From contig CAWATW010000006.1 in the NCBI GenBank assembly GCA_963785075.1, forward strand, positions 1 to 64,000: a stretch of 64,000 nucleotides of DNA. Reading direction: 5' to 3'. The notes beneath the pieces are model-generated. The model was not told the origin of the DNA. It searched no databases and saw only the letters and a list, made by a program, of their open reading frames with translations. Made by a program: the position numbers and the translations under genes. Positions 51,690 to 60,292 of this stretch are shown piece by piece; within the stretch, counting starts at the first letter, position 1; each line of letters starts with the position of its first letter. Source of the DNA: JAOUGY01 sp963785075 (GTDB lineage: Bacteria > Actinomycetota > Acidimicrobiia > Spongiisociales > ZC4RG35).

Positions 51690-52612
51690 TGCGCATCGGC
51701 AGTGTCGGCACCCTCGAGGTGTCGGTGATCGGGGTGGGATGCAACAACTTCGGTCGGGCACTCGACTCGAACGGCACGAAGGCCGTGGTGGACGCCGCGC
51801 TCGACGCCGGCATGACCTTCTTCGACACGTCGGACAACTACGGCAACGGACAGTCGGAACGGCTCCTGTCCGAAGCACTCGGCAGCCGTCGGGCAGACGT
51901 CGTGATCGCGACCAAGTTCGGGCTCGAAGTCCCGGGAGAGCCAGAGTCCGGCGGAGCCCGCCCCGACTACATCCGGAGGGCCGTGCGTCGCAGCTTGCGG
52001 CAGCTCGGAACCGATTGGATCGATCTGTACCAGCTGCACAAACCCGATCCGAAGACGCCGATCGAAGAGACGATGGGAACACTCTGGGAGTTGGTCGAAG
52101 ACGGGGTCGTTCGGGAGATCGGGTGTTCGAATCTCGATGCGACCCAGCTCGTGGAGGCGCTCGACGCCTCCCGGGACGCCGATCGGCGGGCGTTCGTCTC
52201 GAATCAGATCCAGTACAGCCTGCTTCATCGTGCTCCCGAGCTGAATGGGCTCACGGATGTCGCCGCAGCGCGAGGGGTGGCGCTGTTGCCGTTCTACCCC
52301 CTCGCAAGCGGCATGCTCACCGGCAAGGCCTCGAAGGGCGCCGAACTCGAGGGCCGCCTGTCGATGGACCGGTACCGGCAGTTCCTCGCAGACGAGAACT
52401 TCGAGGTCGTCGACCAGCTGAGACCGTTCGCGGCAGACCGTCACCTGTCCGTGGTGCAAGTGGCGCTCGGGTGGTTGCTGGCCCAACCAAGCGTGCCGGC
52501 CATCACGCCGGGTGCGACCACACCGGCGCAGATCCTCTCGAACGCCGCCGCCGCCCGCTGGCTCCCGACCCCGGAGGACATGGCTCTGCTAGACGAGATC
52601 GGCCCGGCGTGA
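51689..52612 (+). CDS. Aldo/keto reductase
   Basis: A 307-residue NADPH-type reductase. The catalytic tetrad is visible: Asp and Tyr in FFDTSDNYGNGQSE, Lys in VIATKFGLE, His in LYQLHKPD. The cofactor-binding end reads PSVPAITPGATTPAQI. It reduces an aldehyde or ketone, fitting a TPP enzyme upstream that would release or ligate aldehydes. The ATG at 51689 shares a base with the upstream stop; a GTG at 51686 (GTGA) is also possible. Confidence 0.9.
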   Translation: MRIGSVGTLEVSVIGVGCNNFGRALDSNGTKAVVDAALDAGMTFFDTSDNYGNGQSERLLSEALGSRRADVVIATKFGLEVPGEPESGGARPDYIRRAVRRSLRQLGTDWIDLYQLHKPDPKTPIEETMGTLWELVEDGVVREIGCSNLDATQLVEALDASRDADRRAFVSNQIQYSLLHRAPELNGLTDVAAARGVALLPFYPLASGMLTGKASKGAELEGRLSMDRYRQFLADENFEVVDQLRPFAADRHLSVVQVALGWLLAQPSVPAITPGATTPAQILSNAAAARWLPTPEDMALLDEIGPA

Positions 52613-53394
52613 CACACTCGGTGGCGATGTCAGGGCAACCAGGGTCGGACAGTCTCACCGACCGGACGTTTCGCGTGCTCGAGGCAGCGGTCGACGCCGG
52701 CGAACCGGTGGGGCCCCGCGGTTTGGCTCGAATCACGGGGATCGACCGAAGCGCCGTCGGTCGGATCCTCCAGCAGCTGTCGGATCTGGACGTGCTCGAA
52801 AGACGAGACGACGGCTACGTGGCTGGACCCCGATTGTTCACACTTGCCCGGGTTCTCGAAGCCCGCGACACCCTCCCCATGGCGATCGGACCCGTGCTGG
52901 GCGCCCTGGTCGAACGATTCGACGAGACGTGTTATGCCTGCGCATATCACGGCGGCGTGGCGATCTTCACCCACGAGGTACAGAGCACCAAGCCGCTGCG
53001 GTTCGTGGTCGAGCTGGGCCGGCCCGTCCCCTTGCACGCAGGTGCCGCAGGTCGCGCCATCCTCGCCGGGCTCGACCCCGAGGACGTGCGGGCCGTGTTG
53101 GGAGAAGCGCCACTTCCGGCGCTCACCCACGCCACGATCACCGACCCGGAGCGTATCGTCGCACTCGCCGCCGAAGATCGTGCCCGGGGATATACCGTGA
53201 GCCGTGAAGAGCGAGTGGCCGGTGGGGCTTCGATCGCCGCTCCCTTCTTCGATCATGCCGGCCGATGTCACGGTTCCGTCGTCTTCACCACCCCGTTGAG
53301 CCGGCTCGACGACGAGCAGATCGGCGAGATCGGCTCCGCCGTTGCCGAGTCTGCCCGCGCCCTCTCGATGCGCCTCCGACGGGGTTCCCCGTGA
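52609..53394 (+). CDS. IclR-family transcriptional regulator
   Basis: A 261-residue regulator: winged helix in residues 20-75 (GPRGLARITGIDRSAVGRILQQ) and an IclR effector domain (VPLHAGAAGRAILAGL; REERVAGGASIAAPFFD). IclR proteins control aromatic and glyoxylate-type catabolic operons. Here the gene is inside the operon, coupled by GTGA to the reductase before it, and so would be induced along with its targets. An ATG at 52627 is an alternative start. Confidence 0.9.
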   Translation: MTHSVAMSGQPGSDSLTDRTFRVLEAAVDAGEPVGPRGLARITGIDRSAVGRILQQLSDLDVLERRDDGYVAGPRLFTLARVLEARDTLPMAIGPVLGALVERFDETCYACAYHGGVAIFTHEVQSTKPLRFVVELGRPVPLHAGAAGRAILAGLDPEDVRAVLGEAPLPALTHATITDPERIVALAAEDRARGYTVSREERVAGGASIAAPFFDHAGRCHGSVVFTTPLSRLDDEQIGEIGSAVAESARALSMRLRRGSP

Positions 53395-54489
53395 GCGAGG
53401 AGACGGTTGGAATCGGGATAGTGGGGCTCGGTCGGTGGGCCAATGCCCACGCCGATGCCGTCGCTCGGGCCGAAGGAGTAGCGCTGGTCGACTGTCATGC
53501 CCGAACCGAGTCGACCCGAGCGGAATTCGCAGCACGCCACTCTGTTCCGCGCACTTCGCCGTCGCTCGAAGCAATGCTCGCCAACGATGCCGTCGAAGCG
53601 GTGATCGTGTCGACACCGAACGACCTGCACGTGGCCCATGTCGAGGCCGCGATCGCTGCCGGAAAGCCTGCACTGATCGACAAGCCGGTGTGCGTCGATG
53701 TCGCCGAGGGTCTCGAGCTCATGCGTATGGTGGACGCCGCCGGCGTTCCCGTGGGGGTCGCCCACCACTCGCGGCGCCTCGGGGGTGTGCGTGCGGCCAA
53801 GCGCTGGATCAGCTCCGGCGAGTCCGGTCCGGTGCGCATCGCTCACGCCGACTTCTCCAACGCTCGTGGTGCTCACCTCAAGCCGGATGCCTGGCATCGA
53901 ACGGTCAAAGGCTCTGACGCCGGGGTGCTCATCCAGGTGGGCATCCATCCCGTCGAGAACCTGCTCTATCTGCTCGGACCGGCCACGACCGTCAACGCCA
54001 GGTTTTCGTATCACACCCTCGGCCCGGACATGCCGGACGCAGCGGCGGTCACGATGATCCACGCCTCAGGCGCCACCTCGATGGTCAGCAGCAGCTGGAC
54101 GACCCCCGGCCACTTCACCATGGACCTGCTGGGTGTCGAGGGCAACCTCGGGTACCGCCTCGACCACGGGCACTGGCCCGACGCCGACATCGATGACTAC
54201 GGCGAGCTGTTCCTCGACTTCCCGGGCAAACGCCCCGAGCCCTATCCCGTGGAAAAACGCGACCCGCTGCGGATGCAGGTGGAGGAGCTCGCCTCATCGA
54301 CCAGGGGTGGAACCATGGCTGTCGATGTCACAGCAGGCCTGAGGGCGATGCTGGTCGTGCTCGGCTCGGTCCGCTCGGCGCGGCAACAACGGCGCACCGG
54401 AGGATCTCGCCGAGATGTTGAAGGCTGCCGATGCCACGGCGCAAGAGATCGAACGACTACTCGGACCAGACGAAGAGGAGACGGCATGA
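53391..54489 (+). CDS. Gfo/Idh/MocA-family oxidoreductase, apparent frameshift near the 3' end
   Basis: An oxidoreductase of about 366 residues. The cofactor motif is IGIVGLGRWANAHADAV; the EKP motif is altered to DKP (ALIDKPVCVD). Starting at the GTG at 53391 (GTGA overlap), the frame passes VLGSVRSAR near 54380 and then runs on in junk-like Arg-rich code into the LLM gene. The next frame encodes NNGAPEDLAEMLKAADATAQ and a normal ending whose TGA (54487-54489) overlaps the LLM ATG. Removing one G at 54382-54383 restores this. It is a real mutation, an assembly error or, less likely, a genuine fusion. Confidence 0.75.
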
Positions 54490-55325
54490 GATACGGAATC
54501 AAGACCAACCCGCACCACACAACCTGGGATCGGATGCTGGCGTGCTGGGAACGGGCAGACGAGCTCGAGGTCTTCGAGTCGGCCTGGGTGTTCGATCACT
54601 TCTATCCGATATTCGGCGACACGAACGGTCCGTGTCTGGAGGGTTGGACGTCGCTGGCGGCACTCGCCCAGGCCACGGACCGGATCCAGGTGGGCACCAT
54701 GGTGAACGGCATGCCGTACCGGCACCCTGCGGTCACCGCCAACATGGCGTCGACCACCGACATCATCTCGAACGGTCGACTTCAACTCGGGCTCGGCGCC
54801 GGGTGGTTCCAGCTCGAAGCGGACGCCTATGGCATCACGCTCGGCGAGAACCTCACCGAGAGGTTCGACCGCTTCGACGAATGCGTCGAGATCATCGTCG
54901 GCATGCTCGACAACGAGGAGACGACCTTCGAGGGCAAGTACTTCACGGTGAAGGACGCCCGCAACGAGCCAAAGGGGCCACAACGGCCACATCCGCCGAT
55001 CGTGATCGGCGGCAAGGGCGAGCGACGCACACTGCGCACGGTGGCCCGCTTCGCCGACCACTGGAACTGCGCCCCGGTCGAACCCGCGGAGTGGCAGCGG
55101 CTTGTCGGTGTCCTCGAGAAGCACTGCTCCGACGTCGGACGCGACCCTTCTGACATCACGAAGTCGGTCATGGTTCGCTTCAATCCCGAGGATCTCGGCG
55201 CCCTCGAGACGGAACTCCGCACACGCGCCGAGTCGGGTGCCGACGTCGCCATCATCAACCTCCCCAGCCCGCACGATCCGGACCACGTCGGGATGGTGGC
55301 GGAAGCCATTTCGCGGACGACGTAG
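54486..55325 (+). CDS. LLM-class F420-dependent oxidoreductase
   Basis: A 279-residue luciferase-like TIM-barrel enzyme. Typical blocks are SAWVFDHFYPIFGD near residue 35, TSLAALAQATDRIQVGTMV near 52, GRLQLGLGAGWFQLEADAYG near 98 and PPIVIGGKGERRTLRTVAR near 170. Members use F420 or FMN for hydride transfer. The ATG at 54486 overlaps the repaired stop of the Gfo/Idh/MocA gene (ATGA). As it stands in the sequence, this gene is in frame with that upstream gene. It ends the six-gene operon. Confidence 0.88.
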   Translation: MRYGIKTNPHHTTWDRMLACWERADELEVFESAWVFDHFYPIFGDTNGPCLEGWTSLAALAQATDRIQVGTMVNGMPYRHPAVTANMASTTDIISNGRLQLGLGAGWFQLEADAYGITLGENLTERFDRFDECVEIIVGMLDNEETTFEGKYFTVKDARNEPKGPQRPHPPIVIGGKGERRTLRTVARFADHWNCAPVEPAEWQRLVGVLEKHCSDVGRDPSDITKSVMVRFNPEDLGALETELRTRAESGADVAIINLPSPHDPDHVGMVAEAISRTT

Positions 55326-55403
55326 GCTCCACGCACCGGCCCGCCGGGTGTCGGTATCACCTGGCATGTCTCGGCGGTGGGGCGCCGGGTGAGGGCGGCG
55401 GCC

Positions 55404-56483
55404 TCAAGGCACCGTCGGGATCTTCAGCAACCGCTCGGCATTGCCGCCGAGGATCAGGTCACGCTCGCTCTCGGTGAGCCTGGCCTGGGCCAGGAATCCC
55501 AGGGGGTCGGTTGGGCCCATGTCGAACGGATAGTCGGTTCCGAGAAGCACCCGCTCGGCGCCGAACTCGGCCACCAGGTACTCCACCTCCTCGGGCCGGA
55601 ACACGGTGGTGTCGAAGTGGAGCTTGTGGAGGTAGTGACTCGGGAGCTCGGGAATGTGCCGTTGCGTCTCGGGGCGGATCCGGTACCCGTGGTCGGTGCG
55701 CCCGAAGTAGAAGGGCAGGTAGCCCCCTCCGTGCACGACGAGGAACTTCAGGTCGGGGAACCGGTGGAACACCCCGCCCAGGATCATCCGGGCGACCGCC
55801 ACCGTGGAGGCGAGCGGCATGCACACCAGGTTGATCAGGTAGTAGTCGTCCATACGGCGCGGCTCGGTCCATCCGTGTGGATGGAGGATCACCAACAGGT
55901 CGAGCTCGCAAGCCTTGGCCCAGATCGGATCGAACCTTCGATCGTCGAGGTCGCCACCGTTGACGTCGGCGTTGATCTCGAAACCGTTCATTCCGAGTTC
56001 CCGGTGCGCTCGCTCCATCTCGACCACCGCCTCCTCCGGATGATGCATCGGCAACGTGGCCACCCCGACAAACCGGTCGGGTCGCTCCGACGCCATCTCG
56101 GCGATCCGGTCGTTCTCCATGGCGGAGATCCGCGGGCCCATCTCGGCGTCGAGCCAGTAGAAGTATTGAGGCGGAGCGATGGCAAGGGTCTGCATGTCGA
56201 CGCCCTGGAGGTCCATGTCGGACATCCGCGCCTCGACGGTGACGAACTTGTCGGTCTGCGTCGCCCGGAGCTCACGGTTGTATTGCGTGCTCTCTTCGGG
56301 CTGGATGGCCATGCGGGGGTCGTACTCGGGCTTGAACAACGGCTTGGCCAGCGCCGCTGCGGCGGGAACCTCGACATGGGTGTGGATGTCGATGGTCCGC
56401 ACAGCCGGCTTGCGGGCGACGGTCGGCTCCCACACCGGTCCCAGCTCCTGCCACCAAGGGTGCGATCGGTCGGCGTCCGTCAT
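55404..56483 (-). CDS. Amidohydrolase, ACMSD-like
   Basis: A 359-residue TIM-barrel enzyme: IDIHTHVEVPAA near residue 29, LVILHPHGWTEP near residue 193, VVHGGGYLPFYFGRTDHG near residue 245, GTDYPFDMGPTDP near residue 312. It resembles the protein at 37491 in its N-terminal extension (WWQELGPVWEPTVARKPAVR). It overlaps the MmgE/PrpD gene by four bases, so the two act together, for example a hydratase/dehydratase step with a C-C or lactone hydrolysis. Confidence 0.89.
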   Translation of the reverse strand: MTDADRSHPWWQELGPVWEPTVARKPAVRTIDIHTHVEVPAAAALAKPLFKPEYDPRMAIQPEESTQYNRELRATQTDKFVTVEARMSDMDLQGVDMQTLAIAPPQYFYWLDAEMGPRISAMENDRIAEMASERPDRFVGVATLPMHHPEEAVVEMERAHRELGMNGFEINADVNGGDLDDRRFDPIWAKACELDLLVILHPHGWTEPRRMDDYYLINLVCMPLASTVAVARMILGGVFHRFPDLKFLVVHGGGYLPFYFGRTDHGYRIRPETQRHIPELPSHYLHKLHFDTTVFRPEEVEYLVAEFGAERVLLGTDYPFDMGPTDPLGFLAQARLTESERDLILGGNAERLLKIPTVP

Positions 56484-57856
56484 GCGCGCAGCGGTCCCAC
56501 GACATCGGCGGCGGTCCGGTTCTCGAGATCGGCGACGGCCTCCGCCACTTCCCGACGAACCGATTCGGAGTGATTGGGGCTCAGTTCGGTGAGCTTGGCC
56601 GCGACCTCCTCGAAGCTCATCGGGATCTCGGCCTCACCTCGCATGTGTTTGGCGTAGCGCTCGATCGTCCCGGACTCGGTCTCGACGGTCACTCGTCCCG
56701 GCCAGAACTCCGGATGGATGGCATCCAGGTCGTCGGCTCGGCTGACCTCGGTGATCGATAGCAATCGTCGGAACTCTTCGGAGAAGCCGCCCTCCAGCAC
56801 CCTGGTGAACACGTCCATCCCGGCCCGCTTCTCGGTCAGCGCCAGCGCTGCCGCGAACGGGGCGCTGAACTGGGCATCGACGGCCGAGGTGGGGTTCCGC
56901 TTCGCCTCGATCGGCGATCCGACGAGTTGGAGGCCATAGGTGGGCACCTCGACGTGGATCCGCTCGACGTCGTGCGAGTCGAGGCCCTCGTCCCGGGCGA
57001 GCCCGATGAGAAGCTCGAGCGTCTGATGGGTGTAACGGCAGAGCGAGTAGGGCTTGATGGCGACGTTCATCGTCTCGTACTCGGAACCCAGCGTGGCGGT
57101 GGCCATCTCCGGGACCGGACGCAGGGCGTATCCCTGCAGGAATCCCTGCTCACCTTCGAAGACCTCGGCGGCACCGATGAATCCCTCTTGGGCAAGGGCG
57201 GCCGCCATGAACGCCGAGTGGACCGCGATGCCCGGATGCATCCGTTTGTTCCAAGCCCCGTTCACGACGTACTGCATGGAGCCTGCGGCCTGGCTGCCGT
57301 TGAGACCCATCGCATTCTCGATGACATCCGGGCCGGTGCCGCGGAGCCGACCGATGATGGCGGAGCCCGCAAACGTGGCACACGTCCCGGTCGGATGAAA
57401 GCCCATCTCGTGCGACGAATGTGGGCCCAGCGCCATCGCCAGGCGATTGGCGATCTCATACCCGATCACGACTGCCGTGATGAGTTCCTTGCCGGTCGCT
57501 CCGGTCTCTTCGCCGGCTGCGAGGGCGCAGTTCACCACCGAGGATCCGGAGTGGATCACCCCCTTGGCATGGTGGTTGTCGTAGTCGAGCGAATGCGCCA
57601 TGCCCCCGTTGACGAGCGCTGCCCACTCCGGCGCCATGGGCTCGCCGGTCGCAATCACCGTTGCGCCGCCCTGGTCGCGGTTGAGGCGCCGAACGCCCGC
57701 GAGAATCTTCGGGCCCGAATCCATCCAGGCATGGCCGCCGATCGAGTTGGCGATGATGTCCAAGATGAGCTTCTTGGCGTGATCGACCAGCTCGGGCGGA
57801 AGGTCCTCGTATGTGAGTCCGGTGGCGTACTCGGCGTACTGGCGAGCGATGCTCAT
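56480..57856 (-). CDS. MmgE/PrpD-family protein (2-methylcitrate dehydratase-like)
   Basis: A 458-residue protein of the MmgE/PrpD family, at its usual length. Conserved blocks include DHAKKLILDIIANSIGGHA, LVNGGMAHSLDYDNHHAKG, GFHPTGTCATFAGSAI and the MQYVVNGAWNKRMHPGIA segment near residue 200. Members dehydrate 2-methylcitrate, decarboxylate cis-aconitate or isomerise related acids. I chose the ATG at 57856 after GGAGACTCG. It is divergent from the enolase-superfamily gene at 57957 and leads the amidohydrolase. Confidence 0.9.
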   Translation of the reverse strand: MSIARQYAEYATGLTYEDLPPELVDHAKKLILDIIANSIGGHAWMDSGPKILAGVRRLNRDQGGATVIATGEPMAPEWAALVNGGMAHSLDYDNHHAKGVIHSGSSVVNCALAAGEETGATGKELITAVVIGYEIANRLAMALGPHSSHEMGFHPTGTCATFAGSAIIGRLRGTGPDVIENAMGLNGSQAAGSMQYVVNGAWNKRMHPGIAVHSAFMAAALAQEGFIGAAEVFEGEQGFLQGYALRPVPEMATATLGSEYETMNVAIKPYSLCRYTHQTLELLIGLARDEGLDSHDVERIHVEVPTYGLQLVGSPIEAKRNPTSAVDAQFSAPFAAALALTEKRAGMDVFTRVLEGGFSEEFRRLLSITEVSRADDLDAIHPEFWPGRVTVETESGTIERYAKHMRGEAEIPMSFEEVAAKLTELSPNHSESVRREVAEAVADLENRTAADVVGPLRA

Positions 57857-57881
57857 CGAGTCTCCTGGCTTGAGGTCAGAT

Positions 57882-57900
57882 AGAATGCAAAATACATGAC
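57882..57900. promoter_or_regulatory. 19-bp operator-like site i
   Basis: On the minus strand the site reads GTCATGTATTTTGCATTCT, similar to site d over its TCAT and TGCATT blocks. It lies 25 bases upstream of the MmgE/PrpD start and 56 bases before the divergent enolase-superfamily gene. Confidence 0.45.
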
Positions 57901-57956
57901 TCACCCGTCGCATGACGCCACGGGTGGGTTCGAGGTCGATCAGGAGATGGGGCCAC

Positions 57957-59060
57957 ATGAAGATCGAGCGAGTCGATGTCTTCCCGGTGGCGGTGCCGCT
58001 GGCCAAGCCACTGAAGATGGCGGTCGCCACGGTCCACGAGCGAACGTGCATCGTGGTTCGCATCGTGACCGACGACGGCATCGAAGGACTCGGCGAGGCC
58101 GTCGTCGCTCTCTACTTCAGCGGTGAGAGCCTTGCGTCGGCCGCTCACCTCATCCGGGACGTATTCGCCCCGGTGCTCGTCGGCCAGGATCCGCGTGACC
58201 TCCACGTGCATCGCCGACTGATGCGCAGGATCGCCATCCACAACAACGCAGCCCGGGCGGCGGTCGAGATGGCGCTCGTGGACATCGTCGCCCGTTCCGC
58301 CGGCATGCCGTTGTTCCAGTACTACGGAGGACGGTCGCGGGAGGCGGTCCCCACCATCTGGCACGTGTCCGGCGGCGACCCGGCGTCGAACGCCGAGGAT
58401 GCGGCTCGGGCGGTCCACGAAGACGGGTTCCGCCTCGTGAAGGTCAAGGTCGGGCGAGACGTCGACGTCGATATCGCCAAGGTGGCCGCCGTCCGCGAGG
58501 CGATCGGACCGGACGTGATGCTCCTGCCCGACGCCAACCAGGGTTGGGACGTCACCTCGGCCCTCCGTTTCTGTCACGGTGTCGCCGAGTACCTGCCCGA
58601 CTTCCTCGAGCAGCCGGTGATCGAGAGCGACATTCTCGGCATGGCGAAGGTCAACGCCGGCCCGGTGCCGATCGCCGGCGACGAAGGCATCTTCGACGCA
58701 GCCTCACTCCGGACCCACATCGAGCTGGGGGCCGTGAGCGCAGTGGTCACGAAGCTCATGAAGGCGGCAGGGCCACTTGGCGTCCGTGAGGTGTTCGCAG
58801 TCGCAGACGCCGCCGGAATCGGCGTCCACTTCGCCGGGATGGCGGGGCAAACCTCGATCGGGGCCGCCCATGCAGCGCACCTGGCGATGGCCGTCCCCAA
58901 CCTCAAGTACGGATCTGGGATCTGCCCCTATTACCTGGAGGGCGACATCGTGACCGAGCCCTTCAAGGCCATCGACGGCATGCTCCACCCGTCGGAGAAA
59001 CCGGGCCTGGGCCTCGCCCTCGACGAGGGAGCCGTCGCCCGTTTCCGGGTCGACCTGTGA
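57957..59060 (+). CDS. Enolase-superfamily (mandelate racemase/muconate cycloisomerase) enzyme
   Basis: A 367-residue enzyme with an N-terminal capping domain and a TIM barrel. The first catalytic Lys pair is in LVKVKVGRDVD near residue 164, the metal ligands are Asp in LPDANQGW, Glu in FLEQPV and Asp/Glu in AGDEGI, and the opposite-face Lys is in VVTKLMKAAG. This arrangement is that of the muconate lactonizing subgroup (cycloisomerases, epimerases, dehydratases). I chose the ATG at 57957 after CAGGAGATGGGG. A GTGA overlap couples it to the Gfo/Idh/MocA gene. Confidence 0.9.
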   Translation: MKIERVDVFPVAVPLAKPLKMAVATVHERTCIVVRIVTDDGIEGLGEAVVALYFSGESLASAAHLIRDVFAPVLVGQDPRDLHVHRRLMRRIAIHNNAARAAVEMALVDIVARSAGMPLFQYYGGRSREAVPTIWHVSGGDPASNAEDAARAVHEDGFRLVKVKVGRDVDVDIAKVAAVREAIGPDVMLLPDANQGWDVTSALRFCHGVAEYLPDFLEQPVIESDILGMAKVNAGPVPIAGDEGIFDAASLRTHIELGAVSAVVTKLMKAAGPLGVREVFAVADAAGIGVHFAGMAGQTSIGAAHAAHLAMAVPNLKYGSGICPYYLEGDIVTEPFKAIDGMLHPSEKPGLGLALDEGAVARFRVDL

Positions 59061-60043
59061 GCGATCTGGCTCTCGGGATCGTCGGGCTCGGGAACTGGGG
59101 TGATCGCCTGGCGCAGGCCGTGAGCGAGGTGTCGGGCGCGAAGCTTCAGGTTTGCTACGCCCGCTCGCGTGACTCTCGAGACGCGTTTGCAGAGCGCCAT
59201 GCATGCCGTCCCGCCGACTCGATGGAGGCATTGCTCGCCGACCAGCTCGACGGTGTCCTCGTCGCCACCCCACACTCGACCCACAGAGAGGTGATCACCA
59301 CGATCGCCGGTTCGGGCCACAACCTCATGGTCGAGAAGCCGCTGGCACTCACGACCGGCGATGCGCGCGCGTGCGTCGAGGCCGCAGACCGGGCCGGTGT
59401 GATCCTCCACGTCGCCCACTTCCGGCGGCGCCTCACGGCGACCCGAGCGCTCAAGGGGGCGATCGACGAGGGGCGGCTCGGAAGGATCCACGCCGCCCAC
59501 GGCTGGTTCTCCCGTGTGTGGGGTCCCCAGACCCATCGACCGTGGCGGGACGACCCGACCGAGTCGCCACTCGGTGGCATGACAGCACTCGGCGTGCACA
59601 TCGTCGACAACTTCCACTACCTGGTCGGACCCATCGCCCGGGTCACCTGTATCTCCAAGCAGGTCGAGGGCATCACCGAGATCGACGACATCACGATGGC
59701 CACGTTCGAGTTCGAGAACGGGGCGGTCGGCCAGCTCGGCACCTCGCTTCGTGTGCCTTTCCACTGCACGACCTCGGTGTTCGGCAGCCAGGGGGCCGGC
59801 CACAGCCTGGACGACGGGACCCGTTTCCTGCTTCAAGGCCGCGACGACCGGACCCCCCAGGAGCTGCCCGTCGATCCCGTGAACGGCGTGGCGGCCAACC
59901 TCGAAGCCTTCTGCGAATCGGTGCGCACCGGCGCCCCGCCGGAGACCGGCGGGCGCGAGGCCTTCGCCGTCGTCGCCGTGATGGAAGCGATGCAGCGCAG
60001 CGCCGAGTCCGCCGGCTCCCCGGTCGTCGTGGAGCGGTTCTGA
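59057..60043 (+). CDS. Gfo/Idh/MocA-family NAD(P)-dependent oxidoreductase
   Basis: A 328-residue dehydrogenase. The cofactor motif is LGIVGLGNWGDRLAQA, the EKP motif NLMVEKPLALT near residue 95, and the catalytic-region His lies in TALGVHIVDNFHYLVG near residue 179. Starting with GTG, it overlaps the enolase-superfamily gene by four bases; a dehydrogenase with an acid-sugar-type dehydratase or cycloisomerase is a common catabolic pair. Repeat copy D follows the stop. Confidence 0.9.
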   Translation: MSDLALGIVGLGNWGDRLAQAVSEVSGAKLQVCYARSRDSRDAFAERHACRPADSMEALLADQLDGVLVATPHSTHREVITTIAGSGHNLMVEKPLALTTGDARACVEAADRAGVILHVAHFRRRLTATRALKGAIDEGRLGRIHAAHGWFSRVWGPQTHRPWRDDPTESPLGGMTALGVHIVDNFHYLVGPIARVTCISKQVEGITEIDDITMATFEFENGAVGQLGTSLRVPFHCTTSVFGSQGAGHSLDDGTRFLLQGRDDRTPQELPVDPVNGVAANLEAFCESVRTGAPPETGGREAFAVVAVMEAMQRSAESAGSPVVVERF

Positions 60044-60072
60044 CGGACACCCGACCCGGGAGACGTGGATTC

Positions 60073-60239
60073 TGGAATCCCCCCCGGCTGCCTGCCGGCA
60101 GCCTGTCCCCCCTGCGGGGGGACACAATCGGTGGACACACCTCACGGTTGCCGCGGGTGATCCCTGTGGATGGGGTCGGTCAGGTCGCCGCAGGCGACCG
60201 GCGGACAGCTTCGCCGTAGGCGAAGCAGGGGGGATTCCA
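60073..60239. repeat. Dispersed palindromic repeat, copy D (most complete)
   Basis: Bounded by a perfect 12-bp inverted pair, TGGAATCCCCCC (60073-60084) and GGGGGGATTCCA (60228-60239). Inside are a TGCCGGCA-centred hairpin, TGTCCCCCC/GGGGGGACA (60103-60123), GGTCGCC/GGCGACC near 60183-60199, and CTTCGCC/GGCGAAG near 60209-60225. It occupies most of the gap between the Gfo/Idh/MocA (60043) and dioxygenase (60340) genes. No open frame is present, consistent with a non-autonomous element. Confidence 0.78.
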
Positions 60240-60292
60240 CACCCACGTCGTCGCAGGCGATCGGCGGAAACCTGCCGGGCGACCGCGCGGCG

